From Parachryseolinea silvisoli (GTDB taxonomy: Bacteria; Bacteroidota; Bacteroidia; Cytophagales; Cyclobacteriaceae): a stretch of 64,000 nucleotides of DNA. The DNA lies in NCBI RefSeq assembly GCF_021190955.1, contig NZ_JAIOAO010000002.1, positions 620,001-684,000 on the forward strand, in the 5' to 3' direction. This document shows positions 53,516 through 62,447 of this stretch, piece after piece. A program made the translations under genes and the position numbers. Each line of letters starts with the position of its first letter. The first letter of the stretch is position 1. The notes under the pieces were generated by a model, which did not search any database, was not told where the DNA came from, and saw only the letters and a list, made by a program, of their open reading frames with translations.

Positions 53516-54352
53516 TTAATCGTGTTGCATCATTTTTGCCTCGATCGACTGTGTCGTATGCGGTACCGCAATGAGCCGTTCCTTTGGTATTAGCTTGCCC
53601 GTTACCGAGCAGATACCATATGTTCCGTTCTTGATACGCACCAACGCGTTCTCGAGGTTGGTAATATACTTTTGCTGGCGGGCAGCAAGTTGGCTGAGGT
53701 TTTCCTTTTCCGCTGTCTCGGCACCGTCTTCCAGTACCTTGGTATTGCCGCCAGAGGTTGCATCGGTGCCCTCGTCATTATTGCGGTTCAGCGTCTCCTT
53801 CAGGATTTTATATTCATCGCGCGCTTTGTCGAGTTTGCGATTGATCAGCGCCTCAAATTCTTTCAACTCGTCTTCCGAGTAACGGGTGCGCTCATCGCCA
53901 GCGGAGGGGGCCTTCGCCGCTTTGTGAGCAATCGGTCTTTGATTCGGCACGGGAAATATATTTAATTGTGGAGGTGCCGGCTTAGGGGCCGCTACCGGAA
54001 CAGTTTTAATGGGCGGCGCGAGTTGGGTGGCCATGCGCGAAACTTTTTTCGGCGCAACCTTTTCCACCTTCTCCGCTGCTACTTTCTCTACTTTTTCAAT
54101 CTTCTCAACCTTCTCGGCTTTTTTCGGCGCGGCAACGGCTACTGGCTTCTTAGGAGCCTCTTTTTTCGCTGCGACTACTTTCTTGGGTGCAGGCGCCGCT
54201 TTCTTGGCAGGAGCTTTTGCTACAACTTTCTTTGCGGGTGCTTTCTTGGCAGCCGATTTCGTGGCAGGAGCCGCCTTCTTCACTTTTGCTACAGGTTTCG
54301 CTTTTGCAGCTTTCTTGGCTGGCTTAGCGCTTGACTTCTTACTTTTAGCCAT
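53516..54352 (-). CDS. TraR/DksA-family protein with histone-like Lys/Ala-rich N-terminus
   Basis: 278 residues from the ATG at 54352 (MAKSKKSSAKPAKKAAKAKP). Residues 1-105 are Lys/Ala/Pro repeats like histone H1 tails. The C-terminal 120 residues form a coiled coil plus a DksA-type finger: LSQLAARQQKYITNLENALV, then TYGICSVTGKLIPKERLIAV. Only one zinc-type Cys is present where DksA has four; this is common in Bacteroidetes members. It may bind RNA polymerase or DNA; a nucleoid role is suggested by the tail. Gene stands alone with its own terminator. Confidence 0.87.
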   Translation of the reverse strand: MAKSKKSSAKPAKKAAKAKPVAKVKKAAPATKSAAKKAPAKKVVAKAPAKKAAPAPKKVVAAKKEAPKKPVAVAAPKKAEKVEKIEKVEKVAAEKVEKVAPKKVSRMATQLAPPIKTVPVAAPKPAPPQLNIFPVPNQRPIAHKAAKAPSAGDERTRYSEDELKEFEALINRKLDKARDEYKILKETLNRNNDEGTDATSGGNTKVLEDGAETAEKENLSQLAARQQKYITNLENALVRIKNGTYGICSVTGKLIPKERLIAVPHTTQSIEAKMMQHD

Positions 54353-54490
54353 AAGGGGTTGTATCCTACTTTTAGTAAAGATTCGCAAAATTAGGAGGTC
54401 AGCCCCGAAAACAAAAATATTACACCATTTATTGCCATATCCAAAGTATAATACGATGTAATTCTCTTTCTTTTTCCTTAAAATCGAGCC

Positions 54491-55522
54491 ATGCGTGCAC
54501 GTGTTTCCTTTTTTCTATTACTGGCCTGCGCGGCGTGTAATCGGCCCACTTCTAAGTCGCCCTCTGACGATGCCGTTGGACCCATTACACTGGTCATCCA
54601 TGGAGGTGCCGGCTCGATCAAACGCGAGAACATGACACCTGAACGCGAGGCCGCTTACCGTGCCGGATTAAACCAGGCACTCGACAGTGGGTATGCCGTA
54701 CTCGAGCGGGGTGGCAAAAGTCTTGATGCAGTGATTGCCGCCATCAAAGTGATGGAGGATAATCCGCTGTTCAATGCTGGCAAAGGCGCCGTCTTTACGA
54801 ACGAAGGAAAGAACGAGCTCGATGCTTCCATCATGGATGGTAGCAATCTCATGGCTGGCGCTGTGGCCGGCGTGACGACCATTAAAAATCCGATCACAGC
54901 AGCGTATGCTGTTATGACAAAATCGGACCATGTCATGCTGATCGGTGCAGGCGCTGAAAAATTTGCAGCAGAGCAAGGGCTCGAAATCGTCGACCCGTCA
55001 TACTTTTTCGACTCGCTGCGGTACAAGCAATGGCAAAAAATACAGCAAAAAGAAGCAGATAAAGAAGCCGCTTTGTTTGATCCGTACACGAAAGATCGAA
55101 AGTTCGGAACCGTCGGCGCGGTGGCTCTTGACCAATATGGAAACATTGCAGCCGGCACCTCTACCGGGGGCATGACCAATAAAAAATATGGGCGTGTGGG
55201 GGATGCTCCTATCATTGGGGCGGGCACCTACGCCGACAACACCACGTGTGGCGTTTCCGCCACGGGTTGGGGTGAGTATTTTATACGGCTTGCGGTGGCG
55301 CATGACGTCAGCTCGCTGATGGGCTATGGCAACCTTTCTTTGCAACAAGCAGCAGACAGCGTCATCATGAAAAAGCTACCACGCCTTGGTGGCGACGGCG
55401 CGATCATTGCCCTCGACAGGCATGGTAATATCTCCATGACGTTCAACACAACAGGCATGTATCGGGGCTACATTACCAAAAAGGGAGATGGCAAAACGTT
55501 CATTTACCAGGATGACAAATAA
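54491..55522 (+). CDS. Isoaspartyl peptidase / L-asparaginase (Ntn-hydrolase), lipoprotein-like
   Basis: 343 residues. The N-terminus has a short hydrophobic signal and Cys (FFLLLACAACNRP), suggesting a lipoprotein (Cys13 or Cys16) or exported enzyme. The Ntn core has LVIHGGAGSIKREN at the start and FGTVGAVALDQYGNIAAGTS, where Thr207 becomes the nucleophile after autocleavage, then STGGMTNKKYGRVGD. It hydrolyses isoaspartyl dipeptides or asparagine, likely in the periplasm. About 40 bp upstream of the polyketide synthase gene but probably unrelated. Confidence 0.92.
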   Translation: MRARVSFFLLLACAACNRPTSKSPSDDAVGPITLVIHGGAGSIKRENMTPEREAAYRAGLNQALDSGYAVLERGGKSLDAVIAAIKVMEDNPLFNAGKGAVFTNEGKNELDASIMDGSNLMAGAVAGVTTIKNPITAAYAVMTKSDHVMLIGAGAEKFAAEQGLEIVDPSYFFDSLRYKQWQKIQQKEADKEAALFDPYTKDRKFGTVGAVALDQYGNIAAGTSTGGMTNKKYGRVGDAPIIGAGTYADNTTCGVSATGWGEYFIRLAVAHDVSSLMGYGNLSLQQAADSVIMKKLPRLGGDGAIIALDRHGNISMTFNTTGMYRGYITKKGDGKTFIYQDDK

Positions 55523-55564
55523 CTACGGCTGTATGCTGTTCCATTTTCAGGATATTTTGAACGC

Positions 55565-56668
55565 ATGACCTACATCACTGCTATTGGAACCGCTAATCCC
55601 CGACACCGTTTCGAGCAGGGGGCGATAGCTGATTTTATGGTGAAGGCTATGAAGCTGGAAGCAGGCGAAAGCCGCAAGCTGCGGACAATCTTTAAAGCGG
55701 CGGGCATACACACCCGCTATTCGGTGCTGCAGGATTATGGTAAAACCGAAGACTTTACTTTTTTTTCCAATTCTCCGGATGGAGAGCCGTTTCCCGACAC
55801 AGCAAAACGCATGGCGCTATTCCGCCAGCAAGCCCTCCCGCTGAGCCTGGCGGCCGTCGCGAACCTACAGACTGGCGCCTCTCTCAAAGATTTAACGTGT
55901 ATTACACACTTGGTGCTGGTTAGTTGTACCGGCATGTATGCCCCCGGATTAGACATCGAACTTGTGGATGCGCTGGGATTACCCACGAGTGTGCAACGAA
56001 CGAGTATCAATTTTATGGGTTGCTATGCAGCATTTAACGCACTGAAAGTAGCCGATGCATTTTGCAACGCCAGCCCGGATGCCTGTGTACTCGTGGTTTG
56101 TACAGAACTGTGTAGTATTCACTTCCAGCAACATCCGTCGGACGATAACATTTTGGCCAATGCACTTTTTGCGGACGGGTCCGCCGCCATGCTGGTGGAA
56201 GCAAAGCCCACAGGCACAAAAAACCTGCTTTGTGAAGCATTTCACAATGATTTTTCTATTTCGGGTCAGCACGACATGGCCTGGCAGATCGGAAACCACG
56301 GTTTTGAAATGATGCTGTCGTCCTATGTGCCTGATGTGATCGGTCGCGGAATTGGCGATCTCACGGCACGTCTCTTGAAAAAGATTGCCCTTGACATATC
56401 AGACATCAGTTATTTCGCCATTCATCCTGGGGGCCGAAAAATCCTGGAGGCGATCGAAGCCAAGCTCGGACTGACGCGGGAGCAAAATGCCCCTGCATAT
56501 CAAGTATTAGCCGATTTTGGAAATATGTCATCCGTTACGGTAGTTTTTGTATTGCAAGAAATCTTCCGAAAAGTGGCTAAGGAAGACAATGGGAAGCATG
56601 TTTTAAGCTTTGCATTTGGACCGGGCCTGACACTGGAAAGCATGCTACTGCGCATTCAAACAACCTGA
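55565..56668 (+). CDS. Type III polyketide synthase
   Basis: 367 residues, normal length. The catalytic triad is visible: Cys153 in INFMGCYAAFNAL, His287 in YFAIHPGGRKIL and Asn320 in FGNMSSVTVVFV. The C-terminus has SFAFGPGLTLESMLL, the GFGPG-type loop. Such enzymes condense an acyl-CoA starter with malonyl-CoA to pyrones or alkylresorcinols. A methyltransferase gene follows after 4 bp, a pairing typical of bacterial type III PKS clusters. The product is unknown. Confidence 0.93.
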   Translation: MTYITAIGTANPRHRFEQGAIADFMVKAMKLEAGESRKLRTIFKAAGIHTRYSVLQDYGKTEDFTFFSNSPDGEPFPDTAKRMALFRQQALPLSLAAVANLQTGASLKDLTCITHLVLVSCTGMYAPGLDIELVDALGLPTSVQRTSINFMGCYAAFNALKVADAFCNASPDACVLVVCTELCSIHFQQHPSDDNILANALFADGSAAMLVEAKPTGTKNLLCEAFHNDFSISGQHDMAWQIGNHGFEMMLSSYVPDVIGRGIGDLTARLLKKIALDISDISYFAIHPGGRKILEAIEAKLGLTREQNAPAYQVLADFGNMSSVTVVFVLQEIFRKVAKEDNGKHVLSFAFGPGLTLESMLLRIQTT

Positions 56669-56672
56669 TCTT

Positions 56673-57386
56673 ATGCCCAATTTCTCAGCCCGTTCAACGG
56701 AAATCGAGATTATGGACGATCTGCTCTGTGCGGGTGAAGTCGTGCATCAAACGTTGCGCGAGTTGGAATTCATCAACAAATGGCTGGGCGGAAACGCCGT
56801 TACGATCACAGCGTTAGAGCGATTGTTAAAAGATTGCCCGACAACCGGTACCATCACCATTGTCGATTTAGGCTGTGGAGGAGGCGAAATGCTTCGCATC
56901 GTCCACCAATGGGCGGCAAAAAAAGCCATTCCTGTGAAGCTGATAGGGATTGACGCTAATCCTCACATCATTGCCTTTGCAGAACAAAACCTGCAGAATT
57001 TACCTGAAATAGAGTTTCTCTCGCTGGATATCTTTTCGAAGGAATTTAAAAACCTGCGTTTTGACGTCGTTTTGGGCACTTTATTTTATCATCATTTCAA
57101 CGACGATCAACTCACTGCGTTTTTTAAAAATCTGCGCGATCAGGCTACAAAAGGCATAATTATAAATGACATTCATCGGCATCCGCTAGCGTACTATTCC
57201 ATCAAATGGCTTACAACGTTATTTTCACGCTCCCCGATGGTTAAATTCGATGCGCCACTGTCGGTATTACGAGCGTTTAAAAAGAAAGAAATGGCTAGAA
57301 TCCTTAAAAACGCAGGAATTCAGGACTTTCACTTGCAATGGAAATGGGCTTTTCGCTGGCGTGTGATCATCAACCTAAGAAAATAA
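56673..57386 (+). CDS. SAM-dependent methyltransferase of the type III PKS cluster
   Basis: 237 residues, class I methyltransferase with motif I TIVDLGCGGGEMLRI, motif II-like VVLGTLFYHHFNDDQL and a C-terminal helix-rich cap. It starts 4 bp after the polyketide synthase stop, so the two are co-translated. It probably O- or C-methylates the polyketide product. The FAD-dependent hydroxylase often found as third gene is absent here. A bidirectional terminator follows. Confidence 0.9.
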   Translation: MPNFSARSTEIEIMDDLLCAGEVVHQTLRELEFINKWLGGNAVTITALERLLKDCPTTGTITIVDLGCGGGEMLRIVHQWAAKKAIPVKLIGIDANPHIIAFAEQNLQNLPEIEFLSLDIFSKEFKNLRFDVVLGTLFYHHFNDDQLTAFFKNLRDQATKGIIINDIHRHPLAYYSIKWLTTLFSRSPMVKFDAPLSVLRAFKKKEMARILKNAGIQDFHLQWKWAFRWRVIINLRK

Positions 57387-57419
57387 AAAAGGCCCCAGAA
57401 ATCGTTCCGGAGCCTTTTT
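57386..57419. terminator. Bidirectional terminator after the PKS/methyltransferase pair
   Basis: AAAAAGGC-CC/GG-GCCTTTTT stem with one mismatch and a loop of about 10 bases between convergent genes. The A and T tracts make it work on both strands. Confidence 0.8.
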
Positions 57420-57437
57420 CGATCAAAAGATTATCTT

Positions 57438-58208
57438 TTATGCGGCCTTTTGCACGTTTTCGATGCTTATGCTTTTGCTTTTGGCAATCCGAATGATGTG
57501 CAACTTGTCTAATATCTTAATAACAATATAAGTCGGATCGATCTCGTGCCAGCGAACACCACCGAAATTCGCACGGTTTCCGTGTTTGTGGTGATTGTTA
57601 TGATAGCTTTCACCCATCATCAAAAAGTCTACGGGCAAGAAATTTCTGGAAGTATCGCCTACTTCATAATTGCGATAGCCATACTTATGGGCGAACCAGT
57701 TAATGACGGCGCCGTGGATCGGGCTCATCAGAAAGTGGACTGGCAACAGCAGGAAGAACCATGGGCTTGGTGCAAACACAACATATATGGTAATGTAGAT
57801 AGCCGCCCAAAACAGGCGTGATGGCCATGAACGCGCAAATTTGTCGAAGGAATTCCACTGCGGAACGCCGTCTGTGAAACGCTTATCAACGATCATCTTG
57901 CGGTTGGCAATATCAGAATAGATCGTACGAGTCTTCCACATCATGTTCCAGATCGTTTCGTCGTATTTAGGCGAATGTGGGTCGTCCTCCGTATCGGCAA
58001 AGGCATGGTGCATGCGGTGCATCACGCCGTATCCGTAGGGGCTCAGGTAGTTCGCACCCTGAAAGATCCACGTCAGTACAAAAAAGACCTTTTCCCAGAA
58101 TTTATTCATTGTAAAGGCATGGTGCGAAGCGTACCGATGCAGGAAAAATGTCTGGAAAAACAAGGACAGGTACCAGTGCCCGATAAAAAATGCAAGAATT
58201 ACGGCCAT
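57438..58208 (-). CDS. Membrane fatty acid desaturase (acyl-CoA desaturase family)
   Basis: 256 residues from the ATG at 58208 (MAVILAFFIGHWYLSLFFQT); a longer frame to 58283 looks unlikely. Histidine boxes: HRYASHH, HRMHHAFAD and HNNHHKHGNRANFGG. Box spacing and the short length differ from the desaturase at 17411, so they belong to different branches. Located beside a polyketide synthase and lipid genes, but it is on its own transcript. It should make double bonds in acyl chains at the membrane. Confidence 0.9.
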   Translation of the reverse strand: MAVILAFFIGHWYLSLFFQTFFLHRYASHHAFTMNKFWEKVFFVLTWIFQGANYLSPYGYGVMHRMHHAFADTEDDPHSPKYDETIWNMMWKTRTIYSDIANRKMIVDKRFTDGVPQWNSFDKFARSWPSRLFWAAIYITIYVVFAPSPWFFLLLPVHFLMSPIHGAVINWFAHKYGYRNYEVGDTSRNFLPVDFLMMGESYHNNHHKHGNRANFGGVRWHEIDPTYIVIKILDKLHIIRIAKSKSISIENVQKAA

Positions 58209-58317
58209 TTTAAATGTCGATTGTAAGTATAAAAATGTTTTTTGCGGGCTCACCAAGAGCCTTTTGCTTGTAAGACAAGACAAGCATCGATTTGTGACAG
58301 AAAAGAAAAAGATTTTT

Positions 58318-59256
58318 TTATGAGCGCCCTTTCCTGCTGATCAATAGAACGCCAACAAGTATCAACATAGTTCCTACGATCTGCGCGGCATAGACAGGCT
58401 CCTGCAAAAAGATGTACGCTTGCAAAATGGTTGAGACGGGCCCGACACTTCCGACAATAGCGGCATTGTCCGACCCCATTCTCTTAATCCCCTCTGCAAC
58501 CAAATAAGAGGGAATAACGGTTGAGAGAATGGCCATGATAAAGCTGTACAGGTAAATTTCTCCCGATAAATGAAATAGCGACCGATCGCTGGCCAGAAAG
58601 AAATGCAGCAACACCGCGGCGGCGGCAAAGGTCATAGCATAACTATTGAATTTTCCGGCGCCCACGATGGGGATCAACCGGCCACTACCCACGATGTATA
58701 ACGCGTATGTAATGGCGCAAAGGAAAATAAGCCAAACGCCCAGGTAAAAATGTTCATCTGGCGTTTCGCTCCAATTCACTTCGCTCCAAAAGGCGAGGAG
58801 TAACCCTGCGTAGGTAATCAACAGTGCAAGCCACTGATAACCGCCGATCTTCTGCTTAAAAAAGCAGGCAGACATGAGTACCACCAGGGTAGGATAGATG
58901 AAGAGAATAAGCCGCTCCATCCCCGCTGAGATATATTGCAACCCCAGAAAATCCAGCAGACTACTAATATAATAACCCAGAATGCCAACGACGGCTACAG
59001 CCGCCCATTGTTTGCCCGTAAATTTTACATTCCCACTTTTGGAAGATGTCAGTGCGGCCGAAAACAAAAAGAAAGGCAACGAGAAAAGCATGCGTAGCGC
59101 GAGTAAGGTAATGGCGTCGACATCCGTCTCGCGATACGCCAGCTTTACGACGATCGCTTTCGTAGAAAAGCAAATCGCGCCAGCCAGGCCGATAATAACA
59201 CCGCCAAGGAAATACCCGGGTGAAGGTTTTTTAGAAAGAAGGGGAGATCCTAACAA
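58318..59256 (-). CDS. EamA/DMT family transporter
   Basis: 312 residues with about ten membrane helices in two EamA repeats (LAGAICFSTKAIVVKLAYRE in the first; IMAILSTVIPSYLVAEGIKR in the second). This drug/metabolite family exports small metabolites such as amino acids or their derivatives; the substrate cannot be read from sequence. It ends 35 bp from the upstream end of the desaturase frame. Confidence 0.88.
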   Translation of the reverse strand: MLGSPLLSKKPSPGYFLGGVIIGLAGAICFSTKAIVVKLAYRETDVDAITLLALRMLFSLPFFLFSAALTSSKSGNVKFTGKQWAAVAVVGILGYYISSLLDFLGLQYISAGMERLILFIYPTLVVLMSACFFKQKIGGYQWLALLITYAGLLLAFWSEVNWSETPDEHFYLGVWLIFLCAITYALYIVGSGRLIPIVGAGKFNSYAMTFAAAAVLLHFFLASDRSLFHLSGEIYLYSFIMAILSTVIPSYLVAEGIKRMGSDNAAIVGSVGPVSTILQAYIFLQEPVYAAQIVGTMLILVGVLLISRKGRS

Positions 59257-59361
59257 GGCCTAGTTTGTAAAGAGCTGACAATCAGATGCAAATATACTTC
59301 TCAGCGTCAGAAAAAATAATGTGGAGCAAAGGGAGCCGCCAACTTTCCCTTTATTTGCAGC

Positions 59362-60534
59362 GTGAAAGTTCTGATTCTCCACCAGCATTTCAACACACCT
59401 CAACACGGGGGAGCTTTGCGCTCCTATTATCTAGCCCAGGCGTTGGTGGCGGCCGGTATTCAAACCGTTGTCATCACCGGACACAGCAAGTCAGTAGAGG
59501 AGATCAAAACGATAGAGGGTGTTACTGTCCACTATGTACGCAATCCATACGAAAACCGCTTTGGTTTTTATAAAAGGGGTGTTTCGTTTGCCCGCTACAT
59601 TCTTCAATCCGTGCGTGCAGCCCGTCATTACCGCGACGCCGACATCTGTTATGCTATTTCCACACCACTCACCATCGGCCTGGCAGCAAAATGGATCCAG
59701 CGGCGGTATGGCATTCCCTATATATTTGAAGTTGGCGATCTATGGCCCGATGCACCTATTCAATTAGGCGCTATTAAAAGCCCTCTTTTTAAAAAGGCCC
59801 TCTATAGACTGGAAAAGGACATTTACAATCATGCAAAATCAATCGTAGCACTTTCAGCACCCATTGCCTCTGCCATTCAAAAACGTGCCCCGGGGAAGTC
59901 TGTTCATGTTATTCCCAACATGTCCGATACGGAGTTCTTTACCCCTGAATCGAAAAACCCTGTTTTAGAAGTGAAATTTGATGTTTGTGGGAAATTGGTA
60001 ATATCCTATATCGGCGCGCTGGGTATTGCTAACGGATTGGATCAGTTTCTGGAATGTGTACGTGTGAGCGAAAAAGTGGCATTACCCGTTCATTTTATCC
60101 TATGTGGTGACGGCGCAAAGCTTGACCATTTGCGCGAAACTGCGAAACACCTGGCACTAAAGACACTTACATTTGTCAATTTTCAAGATCGAGAAGGCGT
60201 ACGCGAGGTTTTGAATGTTACGGACGCGGTGTTTATATCGTATAAAACGGCTCCCATATTAGAAACGGGCTCGCCCAACAAATACTTCGACGGCCTGGCA
60301 GCCGGTAAACTTGTCATCGTAAATTTTGGCGGGTGGATAAAAAGTGAGATAGAGCAACGTCAATGCGGTTTTTATGTAGACCAACAGCGGCCTGACAGCT
60401 TTGTGGAAAACATACAGCCCTACCTAAAAAACCGCGAACTTTTAAAGCAGGCGCAGAAATCAGCCCGGACACTCGCGGAAGAACGCTATTCACGCGAGCG
60501 ACTATCAAAGCAGTTTGCAAAGATCTTTACTTAA
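59362..60534 (+). CDS. Glycosyltransferase family 4 (GT-B) protein
   Basis: 390 residues from a GTG start (59362) giving MKVLILHQHFNTPQHGGALR. The N-terminal half has GGALRSYYLAQALVAAGIQT and FEVGDLWPDAP, the C-terminal half LVISYIGALGIANGLDQFLE and the EX7E-type KTAPILETGSPNKYFDGLAA. A retaining glycosyltransferase that extends a cell-surface polysaccharide or lipid-linked glycan using a nucleotide sugar. It overlaps the convergent SDR gene by 8 bp. No other glycan gene is nearby. Confidence 0.9.
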   Translation: MKVLILHQHFNTPQHGGALRSYYLAQALVAAGIQTVVITGHSKSVEEIKTIEGVTVHYVRNPYENRFGFYKRGVSFARYILQSVRAARHYRDADICYAISTPLTIGLAAKWIQRRYGIPYIFEVGDLWPDAPIQLGAIKSPLFKKALYRLEKDIYNHAKSIVALSAPIASAIQKRAPGKSVHVIPNMSDTEFFTPESKNPVLEVKFDVCGKLVISYIGALGIANGLDQFLECVRVSEKVALPVHFILCGDGAKLDHLRETAKHLALKTLTFVNFQDREGVREVLNVTDAVFISYKTAPILETGSPNKYFDGLAAGKLVIVNFGGWIKSEIEQRQCGFYVDQQRPDSFVENIQPYLKNRELLKQAQKSARTLAEERYSRERLSKQFAKIFT

Positions 60535-61333
60535 TAGGTGCATTGGCTTCTTTTGCCATGACGTTATAAACCATCTTGTCGGCAAAAGAAGGCAGCCATT
60601 TATTAAAAAAAACCGCCAGCTTGCCCTGGGTAGTAAGAATTAACGTGCGTTTGCGACGTATGGTGGCATTGTAAATATGAAGGGCACATTCTTCTGCCGA
60701 CATCATTTTTTCCTCGGCGCGTGGCGACTCGCCTTGCGCGCTGCCGTCTTTGGCAAGTGCACGCTTCCGAATGTTAGAAGCTGTAAAGCCTGGGCATGCT
60801 GTCAGCACATGAACCCCGCTTTTCAATAATTCTGTCCGTAGAACTTCTAAAAAGCCATTTAATGCAAACTTCGAAGCAGAATATCCTGTTCGGCCGGGTA
60901 AGCCACGGAAACCGGCAATAGACGAAATACCCACAACAGATCCATTATTTCTGGTGATTTCGGGCAGGCAATAACGTGTGGCATACAATACGCCATAAAA
61001 ATTAATGTCCATTACCTTCTTCACAACTTCCAGGTCTACTTCTGAAAAGAGCGCCCGCATAGAAATACCGGCGTTGTTGATCAATACATCAATGGTTCCA
61101 TAGAGCTTAATAGCCTCTTCAGCCATACGGCGATTGTCATCTTCCTTACTGACGTCGGCTTGAAAACCGGCGATAGTAATGCCTTGGTTTTTCAACTCGT
61201 CGACGGTTGCCTGCAGCTCGGGTAACTGACGGCCAGTGATTAAAATACGGGAGCCTTCGCGTCCAAATTTCTCCGCCAGGGCCTTGCCGATGCCGGAAGA
61301 ACCCCCGGTGATGATGACGACCTTGTCTTTCAT
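60527..61333 (-). CDS. SDR family NAD(P)-dependent oxidoreductase
   Basis: 268 residues, classical short-chain dehydrogenase: cofactor motif VIITGGSSGIGKALAEKFG, NNAGIS, and catalytic Ser/Tyr/Lys in GISSIAGFRGLPGRTGYSASK written in parts as GISSIAG and GYSASKFAL. A C-terminal extension (TLILTTQGKLAVFFNKWLPS) suggests membrane association, as in 3-ketosphinganine- or acyl-reductase-like members. Substrate unknown. Divergent from the LpxL-like gene, with about 120 bp between starts. Confidence 0.9.
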   Translation of the reverse strand: MKDKVVIITGGSSGIGKALAEKFGREGSRILITGRQLPELQATVDELKNQGITIAGFQADVSKEDDNRRMAEEAIKLYGTIDVLINNAGISMRALFSEVDLEVVKKVMDINFYGVLYATRYCLPEITRNNGSVVGISSIAGFRGLPGRTGYSASKFALNGFLEVLRTELLKSGVHVLTACPGFTASNIRKRALAKDGSAQGESPRAEEKMMSAEECALHIYNATIRRKRTLILTTQGKLAVFFNKWLPSFADKMVYNVMAKEANAPIK

Positions 61334-61451
61334 GGAATGGGAATTGTTAAACAGACACCAACAGCTAGTAAGCTTGTTATCAGCTAGATGGGCATCTGAG
61401 GGCCCAAAAATAGCAATACTTGCGTAACTTGCCCCATATTGTTTTGCTGAG

Positions 61452-62342
61452 ATGCTTTTTGTACGACTACTATCATCGCTTCCGTTTTGGGTGCTTTACG
61501 CGTTCTCTGATTTTTTGTTTGTGGTGAGCTACTACCTGGTACGCTACCGCCGAAAAATGGTATGGAAGAACCTAAAAAACTCTTTTCCAGAAAAATCAGC
61601 GAAGGAGCTGCAAAAGATTGAAAAGCAATTCTATCGCAATTTATGCGATTACGCGTTGGAAATGCTGAAATTGCTTACCATTAGTCGCGAAGAGCTAGCC
61701 AAACGCATGCGTTATACTGATACTGCTGCCGCCGAAAAATTTAAAGCGCAGAATCAATCCGTTTTTATACTCGCATCACATCATTTTAATTGGGAGTGGC
61801 TCCTTGTGGCATCAAGCTTTAGCTATCCGTTTCAGTCGGATTTCATTTACCAGCCGCAACACAGCAAGTTTTTTAACCGATTTTCACTGCTTTCCCGCAC
61901 TCGTTTTGGGGCATTTCCCATAAAACGCGACGAGGTCGCACGGGTATCTGTTAAACGAAAGGATATTCTTCGCGGCATAGCGATCGTGGCGGACCAGTAT
62001 CCAGGGTATAAAAAGGATAAAAAGTACAGTTTGGAGTTTTTAAACCAGGAAACGCTTTTTTTTTACGGTGCTAATCAGTTGGCCGTGCTGATGCAGTTTC
62101 CGGTTCTTTTCGCTGAAATACACAAAATTAAACGCGGCTACTACGAGGTCAAGCTTGTAGAAATAGCGGCGCCACCTTATGAAAAGAATAGCCACGTTGT
62201 CGTAGAGCAATACGCAAAAGCTGTTGAAAAGCTAATCCGCCAGGATCCCACCACCTGGCTATGGTCGCATAACCGCTGGAAAAAGCGGCATTTGCATCAG
62301 GATACGGTGATTGTTAAAGGTTCTACTACTGGTGACAGCTAA
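61452..62342 (+). CDS. LpxL/HtrB-family lipid A acyltransferase
   Basis: 296 residues. A membrane anchor (LSSLPFWVLYAFSDFLFVVS) is followed by the acyltransferase core with the H-x4-E-like catalytic motif ASHHFNWEWLL, and IAIVADQYPGYKKDK. This family adds secondary acyl chains to lipid A or related lipids at the inner membrane. Bacteroidetes carry several. Short intergenic gaps here hold no other gene. Confidence 0.88.
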   Translation: MLFVRLLSSLPFWVLYAFSDFLFVVSYYLVRYRRKMVWKNLKNSFPEKSAKELQKIEKQFYRNLCDYALEMLKLLTISREELAKRMRYTDTAAAEKFKAQNQSVFILASHHFNWEWLLVASSFSYPFQSDFIYQPQHSKFFNRFSLLSRTRFGAFPIKRDEVARVSVKRKDILRGIAIVADQYPGYKKDKKYSLEFLNQETLFFYGANQLAVLMQFPVLFAEIHKIKRGYYEVKLVEIAAPPYEKNSHVVVEQYAKAVEKLIRQDPTTWLWSHNRWKKRHLHQDTVIVKGSTTGDS

Positions 62343-62356
62343 CTGTGATCTTCCTC

Positions 62357-62374
62357 GCCAGTCTGAAGACTGGC
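62357..62374. repeat. Short palindromic repeat in the LpxL/SNF2 gap
   Basis: GCCAGTCTGAAGACTGGC folds as an 8-bp palindrome with almost no loop. A GCGC-TTC-GCGC hairpin lies 23 bp further on. Together they look like a small intergenic repeat or a terminator between convergent genes. Confidence 0.5.
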
Positions 62375-62447
62375 GCCAAGGGTAGTCACAAGAGACGCGC
62401 TTCGCGCTAACTCTTGCGCCAGCAACCTTTGCACTCGGTTTACATAT

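Noticed and set aside
54491-57386. Isoaspartyl peptidase as a member of the polyketide cluster
   Set aside because: It is co-directional and close, but it encodes an exported amidohydrolase with no sensible role in polyketide synthesis.
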